From positions 27,211,205 to 27,275,204 of the forward strand of contig NC_135361.1 in assembly GCF_051622035.1 (NCBI RefSeq): DNA of 64,000 nt, given 5' to 3'. The position numbers and the translations under genes are program-made. The notes under the pieces were generated by a model. It was not told the DNA's origin. It was given only the letters and a program-made list of their open reading frames with translations, and made no database searches. How positions within the stretch are numbered: position 1 is the stretch's first letter; each line of letters opens with the position of its first letter. Source of the DNA: Arctopsyche grandis (taxonomy: Eukaryota; Arthropoda; Insecta; Trichoptera; Hydropsychidae). Of the stretch, positions 1 through 10,462 are shown piece by piece.

Positions 1-67
1 CGCGCATGTCTTGACATGTACCGAATCGAAAAAAACGATATATTTATATCGGTTCTGTGGTTATTCT

Positions 68-118
68 GCAAAAAGCGATCTCGCGCAATTCACTGAAATC
101 TCGATCACGGATCATCTG
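68..118 (+). repeat. Copy of dispersed repeat with core AAAGCGATCTCGCGCAA
   Basis: About 50 bp that recur, diverged, at 728-826 and 32314-32440. Each copy is preceded by a form of CGGTTCGGTGATTATT and followed by a form of TCACTAAAATCTCGATCAC. The parent element is not identified; the constant head suggests the end of a DNA transposon or LTR. Confidence 0.5.
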
Positions 119-727
119 TATTTATTGTATTTAATAAAATTTAAGCCATTGTATGGTTACGTATACTAAAATAAGAGATTAGTAAAGAGCCGCCGGTTAA
201 GTGCAATCGGATTAAGCCGAGGCGCATCCCTGACACTGTACGACTGTTATAATTGGTTTCGAGGATTATCTGCAAACTAAGTGCAAATAAGCTAAACAAT
301 GGCGTAGTAGCGGCACTCGATCGCATTCCCGTGGAGTTCTCAGAAGTGACCGATACCTTGGTACCGTGGGACCGAATGTCGTGGGAATACATATCCGAGT
401 ACGTGACCATAACAATAGGTAAACAAATCAGACGTCGAAGATGTCCTGAGAGACTTTGTTTTGAAAGGATCAAGTGAAAAGAGTGCAACGTGTCTAGAAT
501 ACCTAACTGGGATCCTGAGAGCAACCTTACTCAGCAAATTGGAACAATCATGGAAACCATTTAGGAGCTTAAAAAATAATGTAGCATCAGTGAGTCCACG
601 CCTGACAGAAATATTGTTAAAGGATAGGATTTTTAAAATATTGGGAACATATTTGGTAATATATTCCAACTGGCGTTTTAAGTCATTCATATTCGAATAC
701 AACTCAACTGGTTCGGTGATTATTGGT

Positions 728-826
728 CACAAAGCGCTCGCTCAAAAGTCACTAAAATCTCTATAACGGAACATCCATCCTCCAAAGTCCATCATACTAA
801 CGATAACTCGAGTGCCAAATATTCCG
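728..826 (+). repeat. Diverged copy of the AAAGCGATCTCGCGCAA repeat
   Basis: Aligns with the copy at 32314-32440, including a shared downstream block around GATAACTCGAGTG. Preceded by CGGTTCGGTGATTATT. Confidence 0.45.
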
Positions 827-987
827 TAGTTGAAAATTGTCTTTTGGGCGATCGCAATGTGACTAATAATCCAATTACCAACTTAAATAATAAATTATAT
901 CTTTAACATTTCAACAATGACATTTGACGTTATTATGAATGCTTTAGAATTAAATAATGCGCTAAATTTGCTTGGTATTAAAAATAA

Positions 988-1023
988 ATCCCGTTTCGGC
1001 GGACGAATGCGCCGAAACGGGAT
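988..1023. repeat. Perfect 14 bp stem inverted repeat
   Basis: ATCCCGTTTCGGCG (988-1001) is exactly complementary to 1010-1023 across an 8-base loop. It is much more GC-rich than its AT-rich surroundings. It may be the end or centre of a MITE; no transcript or terminator role can be assigned. Confidence 0.7.
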
Positions 1024-1770
1024 CCTATTGTCAATTTCTATTGTTAAAATTAAAAAAAAAGGTAAACAATAGAAACTGACAAAAGAAACCCATTTATTTC
1101 GGGCCGGCGCATTCACGCGCCTCACTTTAGTAATGAGAAATGAATAACGACAACTCTAAGAATGTGTTCAAAACAAAAAATGTGACTTTTTAACTCAATT
1201 TACTAGTCTAGTGACCTAATCACGAAAACTTAACCTCTCCATCTTACCTGGTACCAACTTACAGTTGAACTGTATTTTCAATTATAATATATTTTGACCA
1301 GTTGGAATGTAAATCGCCATATGAATCAACTTACGTAAGGTTAGACTGAATATTTTTATTTTACATCATAGAATATGAACACTCGCCTTTACATATCGCT
1401 CCAAAGCAACGAGTACACATTCAGCCCGGCGCATGATTTCATACATTTGCCCATATGGCGGCACTGTCACGCGTATCGGCATCAAATCACTTTATATAAT
1501 GAGTTGTCCCTAAATCTTTAGAACTTTATAGGAATTTTAGTGTTGGGGTGCTCAATGAAGTGGAACCGTAAAATTATAGTCTGCTATAGTACTATCTGCG
1601 TGGCCGCCGGTGGTACAAACCGGGTTGAACGTGTTAAACAGTTACAATACAATCAATATACAATGCCAATTCATACAAAAACATCCACAGCGAAGTGTAT
1701 GAAGAAATTTTAGCATTTTATAACCAAATTGGCGAACCTCAAGACGCTGAATAACTCGAGATTAGCAAGA
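1024..1770. other. Intergenic DNA, no recognised gene
   Basis: No coding potential seen on either strand. A GC-rich patch lies at about 1600-1630 in otherwise AT-rich DNA; no function can be assigned. Confidence 0.5.
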
Positions 1771-1920
1771 GAGATAGGAAAGGAATTACCAATTCACAGG
1801 AACCGTTTCAATGAAAGTCAGAAAAATTGGCAAACTCTGATGAGAAACGATCATACTGGAGTCGGAAACCAAGGTTTGGCCAGCAGTGGGACTTGAAACC
1901 GTTACCATCTGCTCGAAATC
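1771..1920 (-). repeat. tRNA-derived SINE copy (minus)
   Basis: Shares the family body: a block reading AATTGGCAAACTCTGAT, a (C)TGGAGTC block, a GGCCAGCAG block and a stretch where the tRNA-like promoter lies. Diverged member of the family best seen at 40342-40575. Confidence 0.55.
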
Positions 1921-2007
1921 ATAAGGTTATATCCAAACTAGTCATATTTTACAACTGGAAGATACACTTCAACTGTTACATATATACAAAGGCACATAAT
2001 CATTGAT

Positions 2008-3310
2008 TTATTTATTTATTTAATAGTTTTGAACCATTGTGGCATTACAGGAAGAACCTAATGCGCCACAATGGCCTACATTTGAAAAAGATATAAAAAC
2101 ATGATATAAAAACAAGTAAACTGTAAATAAAGGAAAAAAGCAAAAGCAGAAAACATGGTAAAATAAAATAATAATAAAAAAGTAACAAAAGGAAAATAAT
2201 ACATCATTCAGAGAGAAAAAAAAATAACAAAAGGAAAATAATACATCATTCAGAGAGAAAAAAAAATAACAAAAGTGTAAAAATTAAAAATAAAATCCAT
2301 AAATCCCATTCTTTGTTTACACTGAGTAAAATTAAAATAGTATATAAAAATGTACAAAGGAGAAAGAAAAAGTAAAATAAAATAAAACAAAATATGAATA
2401 AAAAATAAAATCACAGCGAGGTCCAAATGGAAGAGAGTAGATTAAGATTCCACTCATTCATCACATTCAAATTAAGAAAGTAATGATGAGCGCAGGTTAC
2501 CAGATAAATATGTTAAGATAATATCCGACAATCTACGCTCCCCAAGGTGGAAAATATCACATTCAGGGACAGCAGCAACGATTTCATTGAGAAGTCGAAT
2601 AGCTCTTGGAATAGGAGCCATTCGAAAAAGAACTGTGCGAGCAGCAGGTACAACCATCAAATGATGATGTCTACCACGCACATAATTATTAGGGACATAA
2701 AGTCCCAACTGTTCCAGCAACAACGGGCATGACGTATTACCACGCAATAGCTGGAGAACGAAACGAATTAACGAGAAGTTTCTCCGAAGTTCAAGGGAAT
2801 TATACCCAAGCATGCCCAAAAGGAAAGGAGTAGGATAGAGATATGGGTAGTACCCATACTCTTTCTTATAAAGAAAAAGAAGAAATGCTTTTTGCACTTT
2901 TTCTATAAGAGAGTATTTTGCTTCATGCGGATTCCACACAATTGCATTATACTCTAGCTTACTTCTAACAAGCGAGTTGAAAAGCAAGCGAGAAGACAAG
3001 GGGTTGGAGAATAATCTAGCATATCTCAAGACAAATCCAAGTCGACGAAAGGAAACGTCAGCGATTGTCTTGATGTGGTCGTGAAAGGTGAATTGAGGAT
3101 CAAAAGTGATACCCAAGTCGACCATTGATTCCACGCGCTTCAACAATACGGATCCAATGGAATATCCGTGACGTATAAATACACTAGATCCGCCCTCACG
3201 TGTTATACTTGTCTCCCTTTTGGCGTATGCAAAATACATGGCGCATGCAGTTTCTCTTAGTAGGTACCGCTGCGTCGTAGGGAAAAAAACCCAACTTCCC
3301 CGGTAATTAA
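2008..3310 (-). mobile_element. 5'-truncated non-LTR retrotransposon (jockey/CR1-like)
   Basis: Read on the minus strand. The ORF (reliable part about 3290-2472) matches the C-terminal end of a non-LTR reverse transcriptase: MVDLGITFDPQFTFHDHI, then SLVRSKLEYNAIVWNP, then a LIEKVQKAF segment and the usual C-terminal tail. The catalytic YADD region and everything upstream are missing. A 3' UTR follows (2471-2008) and ends in a TAAATAAATAAA-type tail. The same 3' UTR recurs at 62857-63206. The UTR has a tandem duplication of about 37 bp (2170-2275) that the second copy lacks. It is a dead 5'-truncated insertion. Confidence 0.85.
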
Positions 3311-3374
3311 ACCCCCCGCACCCCTCAGTTAGTGAAGACAAGATCTCCGACCAAAATAACACGTCTGGGCTCAT

Positions 3375-4125
3375 CTAGTGTATTATACATCAATGTACAT
3401 AATATATAAAAATAAATAAAAACACAGGTTCACTTTAAAATTTTTATAATTTTAGTAAAGCTTTTGTTTTTTAAACACATATTACATATTTCGGTCTCAC
3501 AACCTAGACATTTATACAGTATATAATATATTCGTACGATTGACAATTATAAAAATGATGGCATGAAGATAAATTTATGAAGGTCATTTATGAATGTCAT
3601 TTATGTATGAATGTCATGTCATGATTACGTCAATTTATCCCTAAACATGTCCGCACGCAGAATATTGTGTATTTATCATATCGACTAGATGTATATATTA
3701 ATAATAAATTCGAATTGAAACACTACGAGTACACATACACCAAATAACGTTTCGTATAGTATATATATATAATAAATAATAACTAACCCCGAACGAAAAT
3801 TACAGTCACACAATATAAATATGCAACAAAATTCGACAATGCAAATTAGAACCAAATCAATAATGACATTATTCAATCGGCAGTCTTTATACGACGATAC
3901 GGCACGATTTAAAAAATACATCAAATACAAGTTCACATCGAATTCCTAACATTAAATACTATGAAGAATCGGCCGATCAACGCTTACCCTGTACCACACC
4001 TGGAAATAACCTACTTCTCCCCATCAGCAACCGATGAAAAAGATCCGCACACCCGTCGACCAAGAAAAACACATACCATTTAATAATTAAACATTCAGAT
4101 TTTAATTCAAAAAGAGCATGCACGG
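3375..4125. other. Intergenic DNA, no gene seen
   Basis: AT-rich. Near 3570-3625 there are short imperfect tandem copies of a GAATGTCATTTATG-like unit. No ORF resembles a known family. Confidence 0.5.
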
Positions 4126-4268
4126 ATGGGGCAAAAGTCACTTTTTGCATAATATATATATAGTCTCGTCTATATATTTGTCATTCTTGAATTGAAATAA
4201 TTAAGCTTTATTAAAATAATTCGCTACAGTGAATTATTTTTAAAATAAAAAGTGACTTTTTCCCACCC
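4126..4268. mobile_element. Short MITE with AAAAGTCACTTTTT termini
   Basis: About 142 bp bounded by inverted copies of GGGGCAAAAGTCACTTTTT (left 4128-4146, right about 4249-4267), with AT-rich interior and no coding capacity. Such termini suit a Tc1/mariner/pogo-type MITE, but the TA duplication is not clean. Confidence 0.6.
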
Positions 4269-5264
4269 TTTATATTAATATAATTGAGTAATATATTTAT
4301 GTATTTAAATCCACACATGTAGTTATAATATAACGGCTATGAATATTGTAGACACTGAAACACATGTTATACATGTATTATATATTATAAGGGGTTTGAT
4401 ATCAGAGTTACGACAAATATGACGGCATCTATGCTTCCGACGGATTATCTAAACATTAAATTCTCTACGGACACATATATGTATTAATAATTTAAAATAT
4501 TACGCTTCTTATTTCGCGATTAATAAATGCATCGTCGAAGTACATCAAGTTATGTAAACGCTTCGGGTATATACGAGTATATAAATTACGAAGCTCTGGT
4601 AGACCAAGTTATAAACGCTTCGGGTATACGGTGTATATGAAACGCGGCTCCATCACGATGAACACAATGGTGTCAGTCAAAGTGAGAGGACTTGATGATA
4701 GCATGAAGGTGGGACACGTTAAATATTGAAAGGGGGGGGACGTTGAAGATCTGTGCGATGAGGGATGCCGACAAGCCGACTGCTCTCCTGCCTAGTGGAA
4801 GGAATTGGGTCAGGTTTTGCACTAAGCAAGCGATGAAATGATCAAGGTTCAAAACATGAGTGGTCTTTATTGATGAGATTCTTCACATCGCTCCGCACGC
4901 CAATGATCACACGTTCAACACTTACGACGAATCTATCGGAAAACCAGTGCTTTGTTAATATTTTCAATGAAAACCTTGATGTTTTGAGCCTTGCTTTCCA
5001 CCACCAGTCGACTGTGGCTGGAAAAAAAAAAGAAATAAAATAAATAAACACAATACAACACACCGTAAAAGGCTCAAACACGATACACTTGCTCACACTT
5101 TACCCATTACCGATACGACGGTCATATTTATATAAGAAGAATCGTTTCGTTCACCACAAATCAACTGAAAAACCTTTGTTTCGGCAGTGAAAATATTATA
5201 TATACTATTTTACAAGGCTTTTATTAGTTTTTTCGCGTTGACATTCTAGCATTTTTGAGATTAG
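4269..5264. other. Intergenic DNA with a possible small minus-strand transcription unit
   Basis: A direct repeat of AACGCTTCGGGTATA occurs near 4558 and 4614. On the minus strand a TATATAAATA box (about 5125-5135), a strong acceptor (T-run then CCAG at about 5020), a donor-like GTCGTAAGT (about 4928) and an AATAAA (about 4868) lie within 300 bp. The open reading frame 5096-4842 (84 codons) matches nothing I recognise. It could be a small spliced transcript, part of the nardilysin 3' UTR, or chance. Confidence 0.3.
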
Positions 5265-5400
5265 AAGACAAACTCCTAGAACCACATGTTCCTAGAACCA
5301 GTCGGTGACAATTCGGTGTACATCGTCATCAGTCAAAAGTTCCTTTGATTTCAGGAAAAGATGAAAGTCTCCGTGGCTTTCGATTGTATGAAGGATGATC
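5265..5400 (-). pseudogene. Possible mariner-type transposase C-terminal remnant
   Basis: One minus-strand frame reads SHGDFHLFLKSKELLTDDDV followed by a VTDWF segment. This resembles the (Y/F)HLFP.LK ... VTDWL stretch at the C-terminus of mariner transposases. It is short and interrupted by stops, so the call is tentative. Confidence 0.35.
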
Positions 5401-5782
5401 CGATACCTACCTAAATGTTCTGATGCTTTTTGAGTGAATAAAATGCTTAAGAAAAGTATTCCAAAGCGTCAACGAAAAGTATGCCAACGATTCATAGTTA
5501 AAAATTGAGCATCGTATTAAATGAGCAGACTGCGAGCAAATAACACGTGACTGAGTTTAAAAAGAGGGCTAAAAAAAAAGTTCGATGTTGTTTGAAATGT
5601 TGACTCCGCTCGTCCGGAGACGTCAGACGCCTCCAGGATACTCCTCAAAATAATATAAACGTTTAGGTGGCTCTGCTGAGGTTTCGCAGACAGTAGCCAG
5701 AGAAGTAAGACAGTGCCAGAGTGGAAACGATAATGCTTAAACGGGTGAATATTTCTAGGAGCAACGGGATATCATACTTATA

Positions 5783-8700
5783 TCAGGAACGTAAAAGGTC
5801 AAAAGCGGAGGAGCCGTCCTTCTCCGGAAACACGCTCAGCAACTTTTTAAACTCGGCCATATCTTTGATACAATCATTCGGATGCTCGACGATGTCCTTG
5901 TACTGGATGAGGTAGTCTTGCTGCTCGCAGATCTTGACCTTCTTGTGCACGTGCTCGGTGAGTTCGCTCCTGACTATCGGCTTGCATCCGACGATCTGCA
6001 CCGACAGCTTTCTGCGATGCTTTTCGTCGGACTTGACCGCATATTCTAGCCACCACGCTGTGATGTCCTCCATGGTTAGACTCTTCAAGCACTCCACCTC
6101 CAGCTGCAGTTTGTTGTACTGGTATTCGGAGCTGGTGATCTCGCCCCAGTTGCGACGCACCTCGTCCTTCAGCTCGACGTCAACGCCGCTCTTCAACTTG
6201 ATCAGAGCCGTCTTCGACTGTCCGAATGAGTCGGCCGACATCTCTTGCAAGGTCTTGTAAAACTTAACCATGAACGCTTCGATCCTCTCGTCTACATATC
6301 CAGTAGTGTATTTCTCGGCTTGCACGTTGACCGTAATCGAAAAGCCCAATACACCATTTGTGTAGCGCGTCATACATACGACATTATAGCCCAACTGTTC
6401 TTTGGTTCGCAGCGTGTTGAAAAGCGGTTCTTCCATCAACAAAATAATCATTTCGACGATGCAACAATTCCTAACGTCGCCCATGCCGTATTGATAGTAG
6501 TTAGTGACAACGCTGTTCACATCGGCGGGATTGAAAGACGATATACGGCAATATTTCTCACCCAACGGCATTTCGTGAACTAGAATCTTTGGCTTGCCTC
6601 TCTTGCTGATCGGCTTCCAGTTCATATTTTTCTGTACGGTATCGGCTATCTTCAACGCGTCCTCCTTCAAGAGGTTCCCTTGCATTAGCATTTTAATATA
6701 CAGCTTCTCTTTGAAGCGCTCCCCGAAACCTTTCATATCTTCATACGTGACCGATTTCAAAGCTCTCAATTTATCCAAGATTGAACAATACGACACCATC
6801 AGCATCGACAGACGGACTTCCTTGACCAGCTTGTTCGGTTTCATCACCACGTTGTAATACGACTTGGCGTGTATGTCTTTGATAGCGTCGAACAAGTTCA
6901 ATGTCAAGCCGTCGCTGTAATTGCTCAACATCTGCGTGATCTGGTCGACGACTGTCGGCAACGTTTGACTGAAACCATTCAATTTGAGCATGATACCCTT
7001 CTCTTCGGAGAACAGAGACCTGGAGAGGCCGGTCACGTCAGCGGCATATAATTTCTCAGTTAGAAGTTGGCTCAAAGCCGTACACCACAGATCCATCATA
7101 CACGCTGTCTTCGCCGACTCATTCGCCAGTGGCGTTACAAAATATAAATACACAAAAGTGTACGGTAGATCGAAACGATAGTCTGGTTTGAACCAAACCT
7201 CCATCGAATCATCATTTCTGATCAGTTTCAAGCCGACTTTAGCTTCGGGCATAATGACCGTAACATGACTCGTTTGAGCTACGTCTCGACTTCCAGCAGC
7301 TTCCGTGCTAACGGTTAAAATAGATTCAGCTTCACCGTCAGTAGATATAGTACTGGCGGCTTCAGATCTAGCGTCGTCAGCCTTCTTCTTGGCTTCAACC
7401 AACGCATCGGGAGGCGGCGGGATCAGATCGAAACTATTCGGAATGAATCGATTGGCTTCCGGCAGATGAAATTCTCTCTCAGGCGCAATACTTTTCCATC
7501 GATCGAGTGTCCTCTTCATCAGTTGTACTTTTTTATATTCCGTGCCGAACCATTCCTCGACCAGGTCGTACTGTATCGGTTCGAGATAACTTTGAGACTG
7601 CAGCATAAGGTTGACGGTGTCTGGCGACATGGTGTTTATAACATACATTATCGCATCAGGATCATACTCGAACATGAGATCCTGTCCAGTCATGTAGTGT
7701 TGAGGCGGGAAATACTGCATATTTTCACACAATTGCTCGACGTTGTCATACGGCTGGGGTTCATCTTTGAATCTAAAGTTGATCTCGTCGATCCTTTTTA
7801 TCTCATCGAAAATCCTCTCGTTCGGGCAGTCCCTCTTCAACATGTTGATGTAGCTGAAGACGGCGTCGAGTACTTTATCGACGTTCAACAGTCCCTCCTG
7901 TGTCAACACAATCGACAGGCTGAAGAAACTCATCAGCGAAGTGTGTTCGATACCGCCTTCCTCGACTCCGCAAGACAGACCGAGCGCCCACACCTTACGT
8001 TGAAGATATAAAAGAAGACTGCCGGTGCCCTCGTGGCCTATGATCCACGACACATACTGATGAGGCTTAGTCTTATAATCCCTGATGAAAGACCGCATAC
8101 ACCAAGTCAGCGTCAGATTGGACGTTTGCAGCATCGGTTTGACGTAGTAGAGCGCGTTGAACTCCCGACTGACGAGGTTCGGCGTGAAACCGTAATTTGA
8201 AAAATCGTCAGCCGGTAGGTTATTCGACGGTATTTGTCCAAAAGTGGCGACGACATATTTCTCCAACGTGTCCAGAGGGAATCTGGCCTGGACGGCGACG
8301 GTCATCCGATGCGCGCTGTAGTGCCGCTGTCGAAATTCATGAGCCTTCTTGTACAAGTCGGTATCGGACGGACCGATGGGGGGTGTGAGACTGCGACAGT
8401 TTCCCCACATGAAATTGCGTCCCGGATGTCCGAGCGGCAGGGTCGTCGCCAACAGTTGGTCCTTCCTGTTCCCGTCTAGGGGCAACGCCAGTGCGAACTC
8501 GGACTCGATGGCTTGTCGTTCGCGCTGCATAGCCTCCTGTTTCATGAGCGGGGCTACGAAAAACTGCGAAAACCTGTCCATAGCTTCGGCGAGATGATTC
8601 TCTTGAATTTCGAAATAGAATGTAGTCGTCTCGCAGTCGGTCTGCGCGTTGTCGAAGCCGCCCTTCTTCTTGATGAAAGCGTCGAAACCGTTCTCGATGG

Positions 8701-9574
8701 GATACTTCCTGCTGCCCATGAAGACCATGTGTTCGACAAAGTGGGCCATCCCTTGGATGTTGGGCGGGTCGCTGAAGCTGCCGGTGCCGACGCACAGCGA
8801 ACACGCGGCCGCTTTGTTCTCCACGTGGCTGTCTTCGGCTTCGGCTTCGGCTTCAGCATCGGCTTCAGCACCGGCTTCAGCACCGGCCGAAGAGCCCGAC
8901 GAGCTGGAAGAGTCGGAGCCGGAGCCAGAGCCGGAGCCGGAGCCAGAGCCGGAGCCAGAGCCGGAGCCGGAGCCGGAGCCGGAGCCTGAGCCTTCGCCTT
9001 CGCTGTCGGACGAGTCGGAGGAGCCGTCTTCGTTGTCACCATCGGGGGGGGCGGCGGCGGCGGCCTCGTCTTCGGGGGGCGCCGGTCTGGGGTCTGAAAT
9101 CAGCAGCGCTGTCAGGCCGTTCTGCAGGCGGATCACTCGGTAGGACTTCTTATCGGATTCGGATTTGACCGGAGTCTCGAGAACCGTCACGGTCTCCGGC
9201 CGGTTGTTGGGGTTGGTGGGCATCACGAACCTCGTGGGGACATCTCTGGGCCCTTTTTGGCCCCCACGAAATAAGTGCAAGTTGGTATTCTTGAACGTAG
9301 GACCGCTCCTAGTCATAGCGAACAATGGACTGAGAAAACGACCGGCCACGAGGCGGCCCCCGGACAGAACTGACATGTACTTGACAGATTTTGGCCGTAA
9401 CGAACACATCGCCCGCCATACCTCTCGTGCATTTCCCGTCTTAAAAACGATTTTTTGACATTTGACGTCGATATTAAATTCGCAATTATTCACAAACGAC
9501 ATTAACAAACCAATTTCAATACGATACATCAAAAAAATCTCCAAAAAGACACCATTTTTAATACCACATTTCAA
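5783..9574 (-). CDS. NRDC: Nardilysin (M16 metallopeptidase, N-arginine dibasic convertase)
   Basis: Zinc peptidase of the pitrilysin/insulinase family (M16), which in animals cleaves N-terminal to arginine in dibasic sites. Seen: the inverted zinc motif HFVEH (residues 278-282) and the third ligand Glu359 (in AIESEFALA), 77 residues later as in insulin-degrading enzyme; then the full two-half M16 fold to residue 1263. About residues 167-250 form the family's acidic insert, here with a serine-glycine dipeptide run (196-220), an acidic/serine stretch and alanine-glutamate repeats, just before the zinc motif. The family is usually about 1100-1200 residues. No intron is visible. The start is uncertain: residues 1-66 look unlike nardilysin and an internal Met (56, 67 or 87) may be used, putting the true 5' end near 9408, 9376 or 9316. 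A minus-strand AATAAA lies at 5225-5220. Family call secure, start not. Confidence 0.95.
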   Translation of the reverse strand: MKCGIKNGVFLEIFLMYRIEIGLLMSFVNNCEFNIDVKCQKIVFKTGNAREVWRAMCSLRPKSVKYMSVLSGGRLVAGRFLSPLFAMTRSGPTFKNTNLHLFRGGQKGPRDVPTRFVMPTNPNNRPETVTVLETPVKSESDKKSYRVIRLQNGLTALLISDPRPAPPEDEAAAAAPPDGDNEDGSSDSSDSEGEGSGSGSGSGSGSGSGSGSGSGSGSGSDSSSSSGSSAGAEAGAEADAEAEAEAEDSHVENKAAACSLCVGTGSFSDPPNIQGMAHFVEHMVFMGSRKYPIENGFDAFIKKKGGFDNAQTDCETTTFYFEIQENHLAEAMDRFSQFFVAPLMKQEAMQRERQAIESEFALALPLDGNRKDQLLATTLPLGHPGRNFMWGNCRSLTPPIGPSDTDLYKKAHEFRQRHYSAHRMTVAVQARFPLDTLEKYVVATFGQIPSNNLPADDFSNYGFTPNLVSREFNALYYVKPMLQTSNLTLTWCMRSFIRDYKTKPHQYVSWIIGHEGTGSLLLYLQRKVWALGLSCGVEEGGIEHTSLMSFFSLSIVLTQEGLLNVDKVLDAVFSYINMLKRDCPNERIFDEIKRIDEINFRFKDEPQPYDNVEQLCENMQYFPPQHYMTGQDLMFEYDPDAIMYVINTMSPDTVNLMLQSQSYLEPIQYDLVEEWFGTEYKKVQLMKRTLDRWKSIAPEREFHLPEANRFIPNSFDLIPPPPDALVEAKKKADDARSEAASTISTDGEAESILTVSTEAAGSRDVAQTSHVTVIMPEAKVGLKLIRNDDSMEVWFKPDYRFDLPYTFVYLYFVTPLANESAKTACMMDLWCTALSQLLTEKLYAADVTGLSRSLFSEEKGIMLKLNGFSQTLPTVVDQITQMLSNYSDGLTLNLFDAIKDIHAKSYYNVVMKPNKLVKEVRLSMLMVSYCSILDKLRALKSVTYEDMKGFGERFKEKLYIKMLMQGNLLKEDALKIADTVQKNMNWKPISKRGKPKILVHEMPLGEKYCRISSFNPADVNSVVTNYYQYGMGDVRNCCIVEMIILLMEEPLFNTLRTKEQLGYNVVCMTRYTNGVLGFSITVNVQAEKYTTGYVDERIEAFMVKFYKTLQEMSADSFGQSKTALIKLKSGVDVELKDEVRRNWGEITSSEYQYNKLQLEVECLKSLTMEDITAWWLEYAVKSDEKHRRKLSVQIVGCKPIVRSELTEHVHKKVKICEQQDYLIQYKDIVEHPNDCIKDMAEFKKLLSVFPEKDGSSAFDLLRS
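8914..8992. repeat. Hexanucleotide (GGAGCC)n coding microsatellite inside nardilysin
   Basis: Runs of GGAGCC and AGAGCC on the plus strand, read on the minus strand as serine-glycine dipeptides in the acidic insert. The period of 6 keeps the frame, so copy number can vary without breaking the protein. Confidence 0.9.
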
Positions 9575-10373
9575 AAATATATTTTTCGGGCAATAATGTC
9601 ACCTCAGTGTATCGTGAAAATTATCGATTTGCCCGAAATGAGTCTCTTTAATTTAAAATTTGCATGTTGTATGTGTATTTATTGATATGTTTTTAGTGGG
9701 ATTCTAGGATAGGGTGTGGCTCGGCTTTTCTGATTGGCTCAAACTAGATCTCGTCTATCTTTACATGCATACATAACGATCGATCACTGCAACTGTGCAG
9801 TTTTGGTCATATGATAATTTTTATTGCCTAAGTTCGCGTGCATTCAGAATACTTCGAGTATAGTGATCGTTCTTTTAGCCGGTGTATAGACGTTTTTATG
9901 GTTATGTTAAAAATATCCCATACGAAATGCAACAAGTGGTTTTGTCGAATTCGTTAACTTAAGAAATTGCATGCTACAAATATGTGGATAAAATTTATTT
10001 ATTACGTAAATTTGTTCGTTTTCAAGACAAATAAGTAGTATTTACATTAAATTAAATTGAATATTTATCTACTTTTCATGATTTATTGTGCAATTGTTTT
10101 TAAGTTTCTTCAACTATTACCGTAGATTTGATTACTATTATAATAATGAAAATTCCAATTCACTTACAACATTGCCTTTAGAGTCAATACGGATTGACGA
10201 AAAAATACAGTTTACATAGTTTAAATAATGTTATCCATAATAATTAAGTAGGATATGTCCTACTTATTTAACTGATTTACTTTTCTTTGATATTTTTATA
10301 ATTGAGTATGCAATTATTTCAGAATTTTCCCATGGAAGATGAAAGTTTTATTTGTACCCCTAGTTTATAATAA

Positions 10374-10381
<8 letters not shown>
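9575..10381. other. Intergenic DNA, putative nardilysin 5' flank
   Basis: Covers the upstream side of nardilysin (minus). No TATA box at a sensible distance and no other gene. Otherwise AT-rich and featureless. Confidence 0.5.

Positions 10382-10460
<79 letters not shown>
10382..10460. repeat. (TA)n microsatellite
   Basis: About 79 bases of uninterrupted TA dinucleotide; a likely polymorphic and assembly-sensitive site. Confidence 0.98.

Positions 10461-10462
<2 letters not shown>

Larger units (their letters stand above)
1..987. other. Intergenic DNA, no recognised gene
   Basis: AT-rich sequence. Short ORFs on both strands at 141-770 overlap one another, show no family resemblance and look like chance or a decayed element. 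It contains two diverged copies (about 68-118 and 728-826) of a dispersed motif with the core AAAAAGCGATCTCGCGCAA, listed separately. Confidence 0.6.

Noticed and set aside
141-770. A small gene at the left edge
   Set aside because: Overlapping short ORFs on both strands with frame breaks and no family resemblance; repeat motifs border the region.
2547-2732. Plus-strand ORF over the first retroelement
   Set aside because: It is the antisense shadow of the reverse-transcriptase C-terminus on the minus strand.
8337-9143. Other long ORFs on both strands over the nardilysin insert
   Set aside because: They exist because the GGAGCC array and neighbouring GC-rich codons lack stops in every frame. 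Only the nardilysin frame carries the M16 motifs.
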